DNA from: JAQUQI01 sp041650035 | Lineage (GTDB): Bacteria; Omnitrophota; Gorgyraeia; JABMRG01 | NCBI GenBank assembly: GCA_041650035.1 | Contig: JBAZLY010000006.1 | Coordinates: forward strand, 1-50,184 | Length of the DNA: 50,184 nt | Direction: 5' to 3' | Part shown: in pieces, positions 34,613 to 43,681 of the stretch | Numbering within the stretch: the stretch's first letter is position 1 | Layout: every line of letters begins with the position of its first letter | Position numbers and translations under genes: made by a program | Notes under the pieces: generated by a model | What the model was told of the DNA's origin: nothing | Databases searched by the model: none | The model's input: only the letters and a program-made list of their open reading frames with translations

Positions 34613-37580
34613 TAGTGTTTACGATCTTGTTGTGGAATATCTTTTGCAGAGGGAAAGGCACTATTTGGTAGTTTGGATTTTCAAGATTTCCCGTAAGGTG
34701 GATTCCCATAATCAAATTTCCGGCCTCGCGCAACACGGCGCTTTTTATCCTTCCGGGTTCTGATGTCTGTTTTATGATGCCCTCGGCGAACCTGCCTGTT
34801 ATATTAAAATCCAATGAAGAGTCAAGCCCTATGCTGCCTTCCCACAGAAGCGATGCTGATTTTGAAAGCATCTTAAAATCCTCAGTGTATATCCTGTTTC
34901 TTTCGATTATGAAATTACCGAACGCGTCGGTTAATATTATATATTCAGGAGGTTCCATTAGCAGTATGTTCATTATCCCCCGCAGGACAGGGAATTCCCA
35001 TAGATAACCGTCAGCTACCTGTAACCAGCCGTTGCCCTTTAATGAATCCTTGTTGTTCATATAACCGTTTAAAACCACCTTGGAAGACAACAGGCCTTTA
35101 ATCTTTTTGTCGGCGCCTTTAGCCTCGCTCACCAGCTTGTGCAGGTCTATGTCTTTCATGTCCAGATTTATCATAAAAGGCCTTTCTTCGGTCTTCAGGT
35201 TCGCGCGGCCTGACATGTTTACAATCCCGTCATAGGCGCATAAGGATAGTACAGGTATATCCACAAAGCGGTCTTTCATCCTATAATCGAGATAAACATC
35301 TTTAAAGGTGAAATCATTAACGCGTAAGTTTTCCGATGTGCCTTCAACGAACACTGTCCAATCAATAGGCCGGTTGAGGGGGCCTTCAATATCGATACCC
35401 AGCCTAATGGCGCCGTCAATATCCATATTCTTGGCGGGTTTGATAGAACGTGCAACGATATGAGTCAGGCTTTTAAGATCAAGGCGGGCCTGGCCCGATA
35501 TGTCCAGACGCGGCCTTGACAGGGTATTAATGCCGCCTTTTAACGAAAATGTCAGGCCCTGATATTTGCCGTTTAATCTCGAAATCGGGATGGTATTATT
35601 ATCAATGGGGCCGGTCTCTATATCGAGGTTTAGACTTTCGGAAGATATCACCGCGGTAATGGATGGTTTGGCAAGATTCGATATCTTCCCATCGGAAGAA
35701 TACCGCTTGTCTGCTATGGTAAAATCCATCTTATGCCATAAAATATCGCGGTCTTTGAGGCCTATATCAGAACTGATATCCGATATCCTGTAGGGCCAAC
35801 TGTTTAATACGGCGGATGCCTTTTTTACCGTTACACTGCCTTCATATGAATGGCTGTCCGTGACATTAAGCCCACCTTTAAAGCGTGCATCCAGCGAGCA
35901 GTCTCCGGACAGCTCAATGCCTTCAAACCATTTTAAAGTGCGGTCGGGCAGCAATGATATAAGTCTTGGCAGAGGCACGGAATCAGCTATAAGGCGCAAG
36001 TCTGCGCCGTGCGCGTCGTTTTTATATGTTATATCCCCGGACAATGATATATCTGTGTCGGAAACTATGCCACTGAGTTTTTTTATTGATATCAAGTTAT
36101 CCGTAAATGTCGCCTCTCCCGATGCATTATATACAGAAGGCAGATTTCCCACGCCTGATATGTGCGTATTATCAAAGATAACAGCGCCTTTATATCCTGA
36201 TGCCTGCCAGTTATCCAGAACCCCTGACGCTTCTGCCATGATGCTGAAATTGCCATTTAGGGAAAAGTTATCCAGGGTGATATCCATGTCCTTGATAGCG
36301 GATTTCCCCTCAAGGCTGAAAGAGCCTGTTTTATCGCAGGTGATATTAAGATCGATAGAGGCAGTTCCTCCGTTTATCGGTATATTATTTTTACCGGTGA
36401 TGACCTTTAAATCTATTTGTGTTTTTAGATTGGCCTGCGCGATATAATCCTCTGCCGGGTTTTTTATATGTCCGCGTATCTGCGCCTTGGAGCCGTAGAT
36501 AAGGCAAGAGAGCTCTTTGACGCGCCATATCGCATTTGTTAGCTCGATATTTGCCTTAATATCACTTATATGTTCTAATAAGGTATTATCCTTTATTCCG
36601 AATCCGGCATTATCGATAGCCGCGTCGAAGCAGTACTTAATGTTTTTAATATCGTTTACATGGAAAGCAGCTTTTCCCCGCAGGTTATGATCTCCGCTTA
36701 CGTGTATGCCGTCTATTATGGCGTCTATGTCTTCTGCGAAGATATTGCACTCTGTTAAGGATATGTAGCCTTCATGAGCGCTTCCTTTTGCGTATCCCGA
36801 TATATTGGCCCTGCTGATGCGGCATATGCCGGAATCGATATACGCCCGGGCAATATCTCTCGGATCCAGGTTCTCGGCCTCGATCTCGAAGATCAATTTG
36901 CCGTTATCAGGAAGGCATTTCCCGGATATATAAAAATCGCACCCATCAGTTTGGCCCCCGCATTTGACGGTTAATGCGCCAGGAAAGACTATATTGCCCC
37001 TTAATTTGGTTAATTGTTTTTTAAAGGTATTTATAGCGTGCGAATCTGAAAAATCTATAATGCCGTCCTCAAAGGTGATGCTATGTAGCAAAACGGAGAG
37101 AAAGGGCGGTTTTTTGCCCTCTTTCGCCGCCCGCGAAATGAAGGCAAGATCCCATCCCGTGTCCGGCCGTCTATGTATACCGGCGTGAGGCCTGTATATT
37201 CTTAAGACAGGTATTATTATCTTTTGCCTTGAAAATGAGGGGATGAAGATGATATTAAAGCAGGCGCGTTCAGCAGACAGTAATAGTTCTTCCTCCGCGC
37301 CCGAATATATCTTTACATCATTTAATATAAACCCTTCTTTCAGGCTTAGCCGTAGACGGCCTATATCGGCGCGGCCTTGCGCATATTCGGAAATAGCGCG
37401 GGAGATAAAAACCTTGAGATGCTTATGTATAAAACTATTATTGATGTAATTTATGAGTGCGGGTATTATCAGCAGGAGCGCTATAAATATGGACAGGGAT
37501 ACGACAATCCACTTCTTTAATTTTCTTTTTTTCATCAGTTTTATTATAGGGTAATTGCCGGGATTTTCAAGATAATTCAT
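34581..37580 (-). CDS. Large AsmA-like inner-membrane-anchored envelope protein
   Basis: The roughly 1000-residue protein has a basic N-terminus (KKRKLKKW) and one membrane segment (IVVSLSIFIALLLIIPALI), then a long repetitive beta-rich periplasmic region built of alternating short strands, ending in an AsmA-type C-terminal domain (SLDFNITGRFAEGIIK ... IMGIHLTGNLENPNYQ). Proteins of this bridge-like lipid-transfer group are thought to move phospholipids between membranes. The start is uncertain: ATG 37610, 37580 (AAGGA 12 bp upstream, chosen) or 37535 are all in frame. It is divergent from lysS and convergent with rdgB. Confidence 0.82.
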   Translation of the reverse strand: MNYLENPGNYPIIKLMKKRKLKKWIVVSLSIFIALLLIIPALINYINNSFIHKHLKVFISRAISEYAQGRADIGRLRLSLKEGFILNDVKIYSGAEEELLLSAERACFNIIFIPSFSRQKIIIPVLRIYRPHAGIHRRPDTGWDLAFISRAAKEGKKPPFLSVLLHSITFEDGIIDFSDSHAINTFKKQLTKLRGNIVFPGALTVKCGGQTDGCDFYISGKCLPDNGKLIFEIEAENLDPRDIARAYIDSGICRISRANISGYAKGSAHEGYISLTECNIFAEDIDAIIDGIHVSGDHNLRGKAAFHVNDIKNIKYCFDAAIDNAGFGIKDNTLLEHISDIKANIELTNAIWRVKELSCLIYGSKAQIRGHIKNPAEDYIAQANLKTQIDLKVITGKNNIPINGGTASIDLNITCDKTGSFSLEGKSAIKDMDITLDNFSLNGNFSIMAEASGVLDNWQASGYKGAVIFDNTHISGVGNLPSVYNASGEATFTDNLISIKKLSGIVSDTDISLSGDITYKNDAHGADLRLIADSVPLPRLISLLPDRTLKWFEGIELSGDCSLDARFKGGLNVTDSHSYEGSVTVKKASAVLNSWPYRISDISSDIGLKDRDILWHKMDFTIADKRYSSDGKISNLAKPSITAVISSESLNLDIETGPIDNNTIPISRLNGKYQGLTFSLKGGINTLSRPRLDISGQARLDLKSLTHIVARSIKPAKNMDIDGAIRLGIDIEGPLNRPIDWTVFVEGTSENLRVNDFTFKDVYLDYRMKDRFVDIPVLSLCAYDGIVNMSGRANLKTEERPFMINLDMKDIDLHKLVSEAKGADKKIKGLLSSKVVLNGYMNNKDSLKGNGWLQVADGYLWEFPVLRGIMNILLMEPPEYIILTDAFGNFIIERNRIYTEDFKMLSKSASLLWEGSIGLDSSLDFNITGRFAEGIIKQTSEPGRIKSAVLREAGNLIMGIHLTGNLENPNYQIVPFPLQKIFHNKIVNTISDIFGNIQE

Positions 37581-37603
37581 CACTTTTTTCGTTCCTTTTC
37601 TAT

Positions 37604-37632
37604 TTGACATAGCATATTATATTATATATAAT
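37604..37632 (+). promoter_or_regulatory. Consensus sigma70-type promoter for lysS
   Basis: A perfect TTGACA (37604-37609), exactly 17 bp, then a perfect TATAAT (37627-37632) lie 38 bp before the lysS ATG at 37670. It probably drives the lysS-lolC-lolD run and lies next to the divergent AsmA-like gene start. Confidence 0.75.
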
Positions 37633-37669
37633 AAATGAGTTTAGATATTGATGAGAGGTGAGGTTCAAT

Positions 37670-39109
37670 ATGGCTGATGATATACTAAATATAAGACATA
37701 ATAAAATAAAAGATTTAACCGGAAAAGGCATAAGGCCTTATGGGCAGCGTTTTGAAAAAACAGATGCCTTATGCGATCTTAGGTCTAATTTTGAATCAGG
37801 CAGATTATCCGAAACGACTGCGGTAAAAGCGGCGGGCAGGGTGATGAGCATTAGAGAACACGGCAAGAGCGCCTTCCTCGACATAAAAGATCATACTGCC
37901 AAAATCCAGCTTTATGTAAAAAAAGATAATGTAGCCGACGGACTCTGGGATCTATTGGATATAGGAGATATCCTTGGCGCTGAAGGGACTTTGTTTAAGA
38001 CCAGGACGGGTGAGATAACTATTAATGTGTCCGTTCTTACCCTGCTTTCTAAATCATTAAGGCCTCTGCCTGAAAAGTGGCACGGCCTTAAGGATATAGA
38101 GACCCGTTACAGGCAGAGATATCTTGACCTGATATCCAATGATGAATCAATGAATGTGTTTATGGCCAGGTGTAGGATTATCAAAGATATCAGGAGATTT
38201 TTTGACCAAATGGGCTATACCGAAGTTGAAACGCCGATGCTGCATCCTATAGCGGGCGGCGCGGCAGGCAGGCCTTTTAAGACATTTCATAATGTCTATG
38301 AAAAAGACCTCTATCTAAGGATAGCGCCGGAATTGTATCTTAAAAGGCTGCTTGTCGGGGGCATGGAAAAGGTATATGAGATCAACAGGTCTTTCAGGAA
38401 TGAGGGGGTATCCTCCCGGCATAACCCGGAGTTCACTATGCTTGAGGCGTATACGGCATATGCTGATTACAATGATCTGATGCCGCTTACGGAAAGGCTC
38501 GTATGCGAGCTTGCCTGTGAAGTTATCGGCAAAAAAGAGTTAATGTATAAAGGCAGACTTATTGACCTTGAGCCGCCATGGGAAAGGGTGTCTTTTTTCG
38601 ATATGATGAAAGACCTTTATGGAGTTAGCCCTGATGATGATGCTGATGTGTGGGTTGGCAAGCTTAAGGAGAAAGGAGTCAAACTCGAAGGTGACAAACT
38701 AAGCAAAACAAGGCTTATTAACATAGTAGCCGATCTGATCGAGCCGAAATCCGACAAGGGCAAACCTGTTTTTGTAACGGATTATTTTACCGAACTATGC
38801 CCTCTTGCCAAGACGAACAGTGAAAACCCGTCTATATCGGAACGCTTCGAGCTTTATATAGGAGGCATGGAGATAGCTAACGCGTATTCCGAATTAAATG
38901 ATCCGGCAGAACAGGCGGCACGTTTTAAGGCCCAGTTTGATTTCGACAGAGAGACAACAGGCCAGATAGACTTGGATTATATACGGGCTCTGGAATACGC
39001 GATGCCGCCCGCGGCGGGTTTAGGGATAGGCATAGACAGGCTGGTTATGATACTTACCGGCAGCGAATCGATAAGGGATGTTATATTGTTTCCCCAATTG
39101 AAGCCATGA
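37670..39109 (+). CDS. lysS: Lysyl-tRNA synthetase (class II)
   Basis: The 479-residue enzyme charges tRNA-Lys. It has an N-terminal OB-fold anticodon-binding domain (about 45-140), class II motif 1 (RYRQRYLDLI), motif 2 (FRNEGVSSRHNPEFTMLEAY) and motif 3 (GLGIGIDRLVMILTGS). ATG 37670 follows GAGAGGTGAGG; a GTG at 37658 in frame overlaps that ribosome site. Its stop overlaps the lolC start as ATGA. Confidence 0.96.
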   Translation: MADDILNIRHNKIKDLTGKGIRPYGQRFEKTDALCDLRSNFESGRLSETTAVKAAGRVMSIREHGKSAFLDIKDHTAKIQLYVKKDNVADGLWDLLDIGDILGAEGTLFKTRTGEITINVSVLTLLSKSLRPLPEKWHGLKDIETRYRQRYLDLISNDESMNVFMARCRIIKDIRRFFDQMGYTEVETPMLHPIAGGAAGRPFKTFHNVYEKDLYLRIAPELYLKRLLVGGMEKVYEINRSFRNEGVSSRHNPEFTMLEAYTAYADYNDLMPLTERLVCELACEVIGKKELMYKGRLIDLEPPWERVSFFDMMKDLYGVSPDDDADVWVGKLKEKGVKLEGDKLSKTRLINIVADLIEPKSDKGKPVFVTDYFTELCPLAKTNSENPSISERFELYIGGMEIANAYSELNDPAEQAARFKAQFDFDRETTGQIDLDYIRALEYAMPPAAGLGIGIDRLVMILTGSESIRDVILFPQLKP

Positions 39110-40296
39110 GAAACGAATTAACTATAGCTGTGCGATATATCTTTTCCACAAAAAGAAAACACCTCGTATCATTTATGAGTTTTGTGTCAATCTTCGGTAT
39201 CGGGGTTGGAGTTGCATGCTTGATAACCGTTATCGCTGTTATGAATGGTTTCAGCAGCGAGCTTGAAAAGAGAATAATAGGCCAGAACCCCCATATTATT
39301 ATCGAAGAACAATATGGCATAAGCAACCAGGAGTATCTCGCGCTTTCCGACAGGTTATCGGGATTCGAGGATATAAAAGGCCTGTACCCTTTTATATGGG
39401 GCCAGGGTGTGCTTAATTTCAGATCACGGGCACAGGGCGCGGCATTTAGGAGCGTTGATCTGCAAAATCCCATTGACAGGGGGAAGATAGAGGATCAGAT
39501 ATATTCAGGCTCTCTTGAATTGGTTGGTGATAGCCTGATACTTGGTAAAGAGCTTTCAATGGCATTAGGCGCTTTTACGGGCGATAGTATAGATGTCATG
39601 ACATCATTTTCGTCTAAGCCTAAGCGGTTTAAGGTGGCCGGTATTTTTTATTCAGGTATGTATGAATATGACTTGAATTTGGTTTATATTAATTTATCAA
39701 AGGCAAGCGAGATATTCGATACAGCGGGGTCCTATAACGGCATAGGCCTGGATCTGAAGGATGCCTTAATGGCCGAGAGGGTAAAATGGCAATTGTTGCC
39801 GGTTGTGCCGGATGGTTTTCGTTTAAGGACATGGATGGAACTTAACAGGAATCTATTTGCTGCCCTGAAGCTGGAAAAGATCGCTATGTCTATAATACTG
39901 ATTTTGATTGTGATCGTGGCCGCGCTGAATATAGTAAGCATGCTGACCGTTATGGTAACCGATAAGAGGAAGGACATCGGCATATTGAAGGCGGTCGGGG
40001 CGTCAAGCACGATGGTCATGAATATCTTTTCTCTTCAAGGCCTGCTTGTCGGCGCGCTCGGGGCTGTGTTTGGCCTGTGCGGCGGCAGCGGCATTGTGTT
40101 CATATTGGATAAGTGGCGGCCTCCGATATTGCCGGAGAGCATATATTACGGTATCAATTATCTTCCCGTCAAGATATCGGCCTCTGATGCCGTTATCGTG
40201 ACGGCGGCGGCCCTCATTATCAGCCTTTTAGCGTCAGCCTATCCGGCATATCAGGCATCAAGGCTCGAACCGGTGGAGGCCTTGAGGTATGAGTAG
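39106..40296 (+). CDS. lolC: Lipoprotein-releasing ABC transporter permease (LolC/LolE)
   Basis: The 396-residue permease extracts lipoproteins from the inner membrane for delivery to the outer membrane. It has the family start (ELTIAVRYIFSTKRKHLVSF), one N-terminal membrane helix (about 20-45), a large periplasmic domain (about 46-260) and three C-terminal helices in an FtsX domain (DKRKDIGILKAVGAS). Only one permease gene is present, so it probably forms a homodimer, as in species with a single LolC/E-like gene. The ATPase gene follows after 32 bp. Confidence 0.92.
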   Translation: MRNELTIAVRYIFSTKRKHLVSFMSFVSIFGIGVGVACLITVIAVMNGFSSELEKRIIGQNPHIIIEEQYGISNQEYLALSDRLSGFEDIKGLYPFIWGQGVLNFRSRAQGAAFRSVDLQNPIDRGKIEDQIYSGSLELVGDSLILGKELSMALGAFTGDSIDVMTSFSSKPKRFKVAGIFYSGMYEYDLNLVYINLSKASEIFDTAGSYNGIGLDLKDALMAERVKWQLLPVVPDGFRLRTWMELNRNLFAALKLEKIAMSIILILIVIVAALNIVSMLTVMVTDKRKDIGILKAVGASSTMVMNIFSLQGLLVGALGAVFGLCGGSGIVFILDKWRPPILPESIYYGINYLPVKISASDAVIVTAAALIISLLASAYPAYQASRLEPVEALRYE

Positions 40297-40328
40297 GCAG
40301 GTTATGTCTGTAAGAAAACGAGATATCG

Positions 40329-41003
40329 ATGCTGCTTGAGGCGGATGACCTATTTAAGAAGTATGAAGGCCGTGGAATAAACCTTGAAGCGGTCAGAGGA
40401 GTAAGCTTTTCCATGGATAAGGCCGAGGTCCTTGCCTTACTTGGGCCTTCAGGAGCCGGCAAATCAACTTTATTACATATGCTTGGCGGATTAGACAAGC
40501 CCTCATGCGGTAAGGTTTTTTTTGACGGGACAGACCTTTACGGTATCAGTGACCGGGAGCGTTCTCGTTTAAGGAACAACAGGATCGGTTTTGTTTTTCA
40601 GTTTTATCATTTATTGGGTGAATTCACATCCGTAGAAAATGTTATGATGCCGGCTATATTGGCCAGCGCCGGAAAACGCGCGAAGAAGGATATAAGGGCT
40701 CGCGGGGAATATCTGCTGGAATCGGTTGGTGTTATAGACAGGGCGTTTCATAAGCCATGCCAGCTTTCCGGCGGAGAGGCGCAGAGGGTCTCCATCGCGC
40801 GCGCGCTTATGAATAATCCGGATATCGTATTATGCGATGAGCCCACGGGCAACCTTGATTCTGAAAACGCGCATAATATTTTGGATATCATCGAATCTTT
40901 AAATACGCGGTTTAACCAGGCATTCCTGATCGTCACGCACAATGAGAGCATCTCTGATCTGGCTACCCGTGTTATGCGCATGGAAGACGGAAGATTAAAA
41001 TAG
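40329..41003 (+). CDS. lolD: Lipoprotein-releasing ABC transporter ATP-binding protein
   Basis: The 224-residue ATPase has Walker A GPSGAGKST, FQFYHLLGEFT (Q-loop and LolD-type helix), signature LSGGEAQRVSIARAL and Walker B IVLCDEPTGNLD. It is of the MacB/LolD/FtsE class and is placed right after the LolC-like permease, so it most likely powers lipoprotein release. ATG 40329 has no strong ribosome site; the aminotransferase gene starts 9 bp after its stop. Confidence 0.92.
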   Translation: MLLEADDLFKKYEGRGINLEAVRGVSFSMDKAEVLALLGPSGAGKSTLLHMLGGLDKPSCGKVFFDGTDLYGISDRERSRLRNNRIGFVFQFYHLLGEFTSVENVMMPAILASAGKRAKKDIRARGEYLLESVGVIDRAFHKPCQLSGGEAQRVSIARALMNNPDIVLCDEPTGNLDSENAHNILDIIESLNTRFNQAFLIVTHNESISDLATRVMRMEDGRLK

Positions 41004-41012
41004 GAGAATCGC

Positions 41013-41888
41013 ATGTCCATAAAGATCTATGTTAACGGTAAGTATTGCGATAAGCAGGAGGCGAAGATATCTGTTTTTGATCACGGGCTTTTATATGGAG
41101 ACGGGGTATTTGAAGGGATGCGTTCTTATAGCAGGCTTATTTTTCGTCTCAAGGAGCATATAGACAGGTTGTATGAATCAGCAAGGGCCATAAAACTGCA
41201 GATACCCGTGGGGAAGCGGGTTCTGGCAGGCATAGTTTTAAAGACGGTTGCCTTAAACGATCTTGAAAACGCTTATATCAGGCTTGTTGTCACAAGAGGA
41301 GTAGGCGATCTGGGGCTCGATCCCCGCAAGTGCAGCGGTAGGCCCTCTATTATAGTGATTGCCGATAAGATAATGCTTTATCCGGAAAAGTACTATAAAC
41401 AGGGCCTTGCTATTATCATCGCGCGTACACAGCAGAACTCGATCCGCGCCCTTAACCCCGCCATAAAATCCCTGAATTACCTTAATAATATAATGGCAAA
41501 GATCGAGGCTGCTAACAGCGGTCGCGAAGAGGCGATTATGCTTGATGCCAAGGGATATGTGACAGAGTGCACGGGCGACAATATTTTTATCATAAAGAAT
41601 TCCGTTGTTTATACCCCGCCGCTTTCGGTCGGCATCCTTAAGGGTGTTACCCGTGATGCGGTGATAGAAATAGCGAGAAAAAGAAAGATCATGCTTAAAG
41701 AACGTAACTTTAAATGTGAAAAGGTTTATTCGGCGGATGAATGTTTTTTAACAGGGACCGCCGCGGAGCTTATACCCGTAGTCAAGGTCGATAGCAAAAA
41801 GATAGCCTTTGGCAGGCCCGGGCCTATGACATTATTGTTTTCACAAGAATGCCATAGGATGGCAAGGGTGGACGGGGTCAGGTACTAA
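41013..41888 (+). CDS. ilvE: Class IV aminotransferase (branched-chain amino acid aminotransferase-like)
   Basis: The 291-residue PLP fold-type IV enzyme has VFDHGLLYGDGVFEGMRSY, an RLVVTRG segment, the PLP lysine in the IKSLNYLNNI region (about residue 152), the EAIMLDAKGYVTECTGDNIF motif and GTAAELIPV near the C-terminus. It most resembles IlvE; D-amino acid transaminase or aminodeoxychorismate lyase are less likely relatives. It begins with TAGGAG upstream and precedes mcsA by 16 bp, in the run between lolD and the protein-quality genes. Confidence 0.85.
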   Translation: MSIKIYVNGKYCDKQEAKISVFDHGLLYGDGVFEGMRSYSRLIFRLKEHIDRLYESARAIKLQIPVGKRVLAGIVLKTVALNDLENAYIRLVVTRGVGDLGLDPRKCSGRPSIIVIADKIMLYPEKYYKQGLAIIIARTQQNSIRALNPAIKSLNYLNNIMAKIEAANSGREEAIMLDAKGYVTECTGDNIFIIKNSVVYTPPLSVGILKGVTRDAVIEIARKRKIMLKERNFKCEKVYSADECFLTGTAAELIPVVKVDSKKIAFGRPGPMTLLFSQECHRMARVDGVRY

Positions 41889-41904
41889 CCCAAGGAGAGA
41901 GTCA

Positions 41905-42444
41905 ATGTTGTGCGATATATGTAAAAAAAACGAGGCAACGGTGCATCTTACCGAGGTTGTGAATGAAAATGTTACGGAGTTGCATATCTGCGAGCAATGT
42001 GCCAGGGCGAAAGGCGCTTCAGTGCATCAGCATTTCGGTATAGCAGAACTTCTGTCGGGTCTTGTGGATATGCCCGATGATATGGTATCTAAAAAAAGCC
42101 ATATAAACATCAAGTGCCCCTCCTGCAATATGAGTTATGATAATTTCAAAAAGATCGGGAAATTTGGCTGCGCTAAATGCTATGAGACCTTTAGCAGGGC
42201 GCTATTCCCGCTTTTTAAAAAGATCCACGGGACGTCATGTCATATAGGCAGGCAGGCGCGTAAAATCCGAACAGATAAGGCAGGGCATGCCGGAAAGGCG
42301 CAAGAGCCGTGTTCTGCCAAGGACGCCCTTAAGGAGATCAGGGCTCAATTGGCTGATGCCATTGAAAAAGAGGAATTTGAACAGGCTGTTGTCCTCCGCG
42401 ATAAGATAAAGATGCTGGAGGCGGGAGAAGGCAGGCCTCGGTGA
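41905..42444 (+). CDS. mcsA: McsA-like zinc-binding activator of McsB
   Basis: The 179-residue protein has four CxxC zinc pairs (LCDICKK, HICEQCAR, IKCPSCNM, FGCAKCYE) and a C-terminal UvrB/UvrC motif (EKEEFEQAVVLRDKIKML). In Bacillus McsA binds and activates the arginine kinase McsB and links it to stress response. The gene is followed by mcsB and clpC in the same order as in Firmicutes. A CAAGGAGAG ribosome site precedes ATG 41905. The ctsR repressor gene that usually comes first is absent; lolD and an aminotransferase occupy the position. Confidence 0.9.
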   Translation: MLCDICKKNEATVHLTEVVNENVTELHICEQCARAKGASVHQHFGIAELLSGLVDMPDDMVSKKSHINIKCPSCNMSYDNFKKIGKFGCAKCYETFSRALFPLFKKIHGTSCHIGRQARKIRTDKAGHAGKAQEPCSAKDALKEIRAQLADAIEKEEFEQAVVLRDKIKMLEAGEGRPR

Positions 42445-42502
42445 TGGGTTGTCGTTATTTCTTATAATAAAGATGCCGGTTGCGCCCTTTCGGCAGGGGA
42501 GA

Positions 42503-43573
42503 ATGGAACCGAATATGGATATAGACAATCTGATAAATCATACCAGCGCATGGCTAAAAGGCATAGGCCCTGAATCTGATATCGCGATGTCAAGCAGGAT
42601 AAGGCTTGCCAGAAACATAGATGGACTGCTGTTTGTTGACTGGTCGGATGAACAGACAAAGCATAAGGTGATTGAACTTTCAAAAAAGGCTGTATCGTCA
42701 AGTGATTATATGAAGGATGCCATGTATGTTGATATGTCGATTTTGGATCCGATAGATAAACAATTTCTCATCGAAAGGCATCTCATCAGCCGAGAACATG
42801 CCATAGACGCCAAATACAAGGCGGTATTTATTTCCCGCGGCGAGGAGACCAGTATAATGATCAATGAGGAGGACCATTTAAGGCTCCAGGTGATGCAGTC
42901 AGGCATTGCCCTTGGCGAGGCGTGGGATATTATGATAAGGCTTGAGAAGGATATGGAGAGAAATATCCGGTTTGCCTATTCCGATTGTTGGGGCTATCTT
43001 ACGGCATGCCCTACAAATACCGGGACAGGTCTGCGCGCCTCCGTGATGATGCATCTTCCGGCTATTGTCTTGACGGGACAGATCAACGGTCTGATGAAAG
43101 CGGTTTCAAAATTAGGGCTTACTGTGCGCGGGTTTTTCGGCGAAGGCACTGAAGCGATAGGCAATTTTTTTCAGATATCGAATCAAGTTACTATGGGCCG
43201 GGGCGAGGAAGAGACCATTGATAATCTGACGAGAATTATAAAACAGATTGTGGCGCAGGAAAGAGGTTCGAGGGAGTTTTTAAAAGAAAAAAAAGGGGAC
43301 ATCATCGAGGATAAGATCTCGCGGGCTTACGCGACCCTTGAAAGCGCCCATATCATCACAAGCGGAGAGACCATTGATCTTTTGTCCCTGGTGAGATTAG
43401 GTATCGGACTTGGCATGATAAAGAAAATGAACGCGCAGTGCCTTAATGAGCTCTTTATACTTATACAGCCTGCCCATCTGCAGAAGCTGGCAGGAGGGGC
43501 ATTGCCGCCGTCGGAGCGGGATATAAAACGCGCGGAGATAATCAAGTCCAGGCTCAAGATAAAGAAAGAGTAA
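42503..43573 (+). CDS. mcsB: Protein arginine kinase McsB
   Basis: McsB phosphorylates arginines on proteins, marking them for ClpC-ClpP degradation. From ATG 42503 the protein has about 356 residues of the phosphagen-kinase fold: MSSRIRLARNIDGL, the active-site INEEDHLRLQVM, and the C-terminal GEGTEAIGNFFQISNQVTMG. All typical catalytic segments are visible, so it is likely active. Start choice is uncertain: ATG 42503 has AGGGGAG only one base away, and ATG 42515 has a 13-base spacer. It lies between mcsA and clpC. Confidence 0.93.
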   Translation: MEPNMDIDNLINHTSAWLKGIGPESDIAMSSRIRLARNIDGLLFVDWSDEQTKHKVIELSKKAVSSSDYMKDAMYVDMSILDPIDKQFLIERHLISREHAIDAKYKAVFISRGEETSIMINEEDHLRLQVMQSGIALGEAWDIMIRLEKDMERNIRFAYSDCWGYLTACPTNTGTGLRASVMMHLPAIVLTGQINGLMKAVSKLGLTVRGFFGEGTEAIGNFFQISNQVTMGRGEEETIDNLTRIIKQIVAQERGSREFLKEKKGDIIEDKISRAYATLESAHIITSGETIDLLSLVRLGIGLGMIKKMNAQCLNELFILIQPAHLQKLAGGALPPSERDIKRAEIIKSRLKIKKE

Positions 43574-43681
43574 TCATCAGGAACCGGCCGGCACAAAAGA
43601 CGGCCCCTGATCATTAACAGGCATTGGGTGTTATCCGGATGATCCGGCCCATCACAAGAATATATAATCGGAGGCATTATA

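Noticed and set aside
43574..43681. TATAAT at 43663-43668 and short repeats as a heat-shock promoter or CtsR/CIRCE site before clpC
   Set aside because: There is no acceptable -35, the -10 would leave almost no leader before the ribosome site, and no CIRCE or CtsR heptamer repeats are present.
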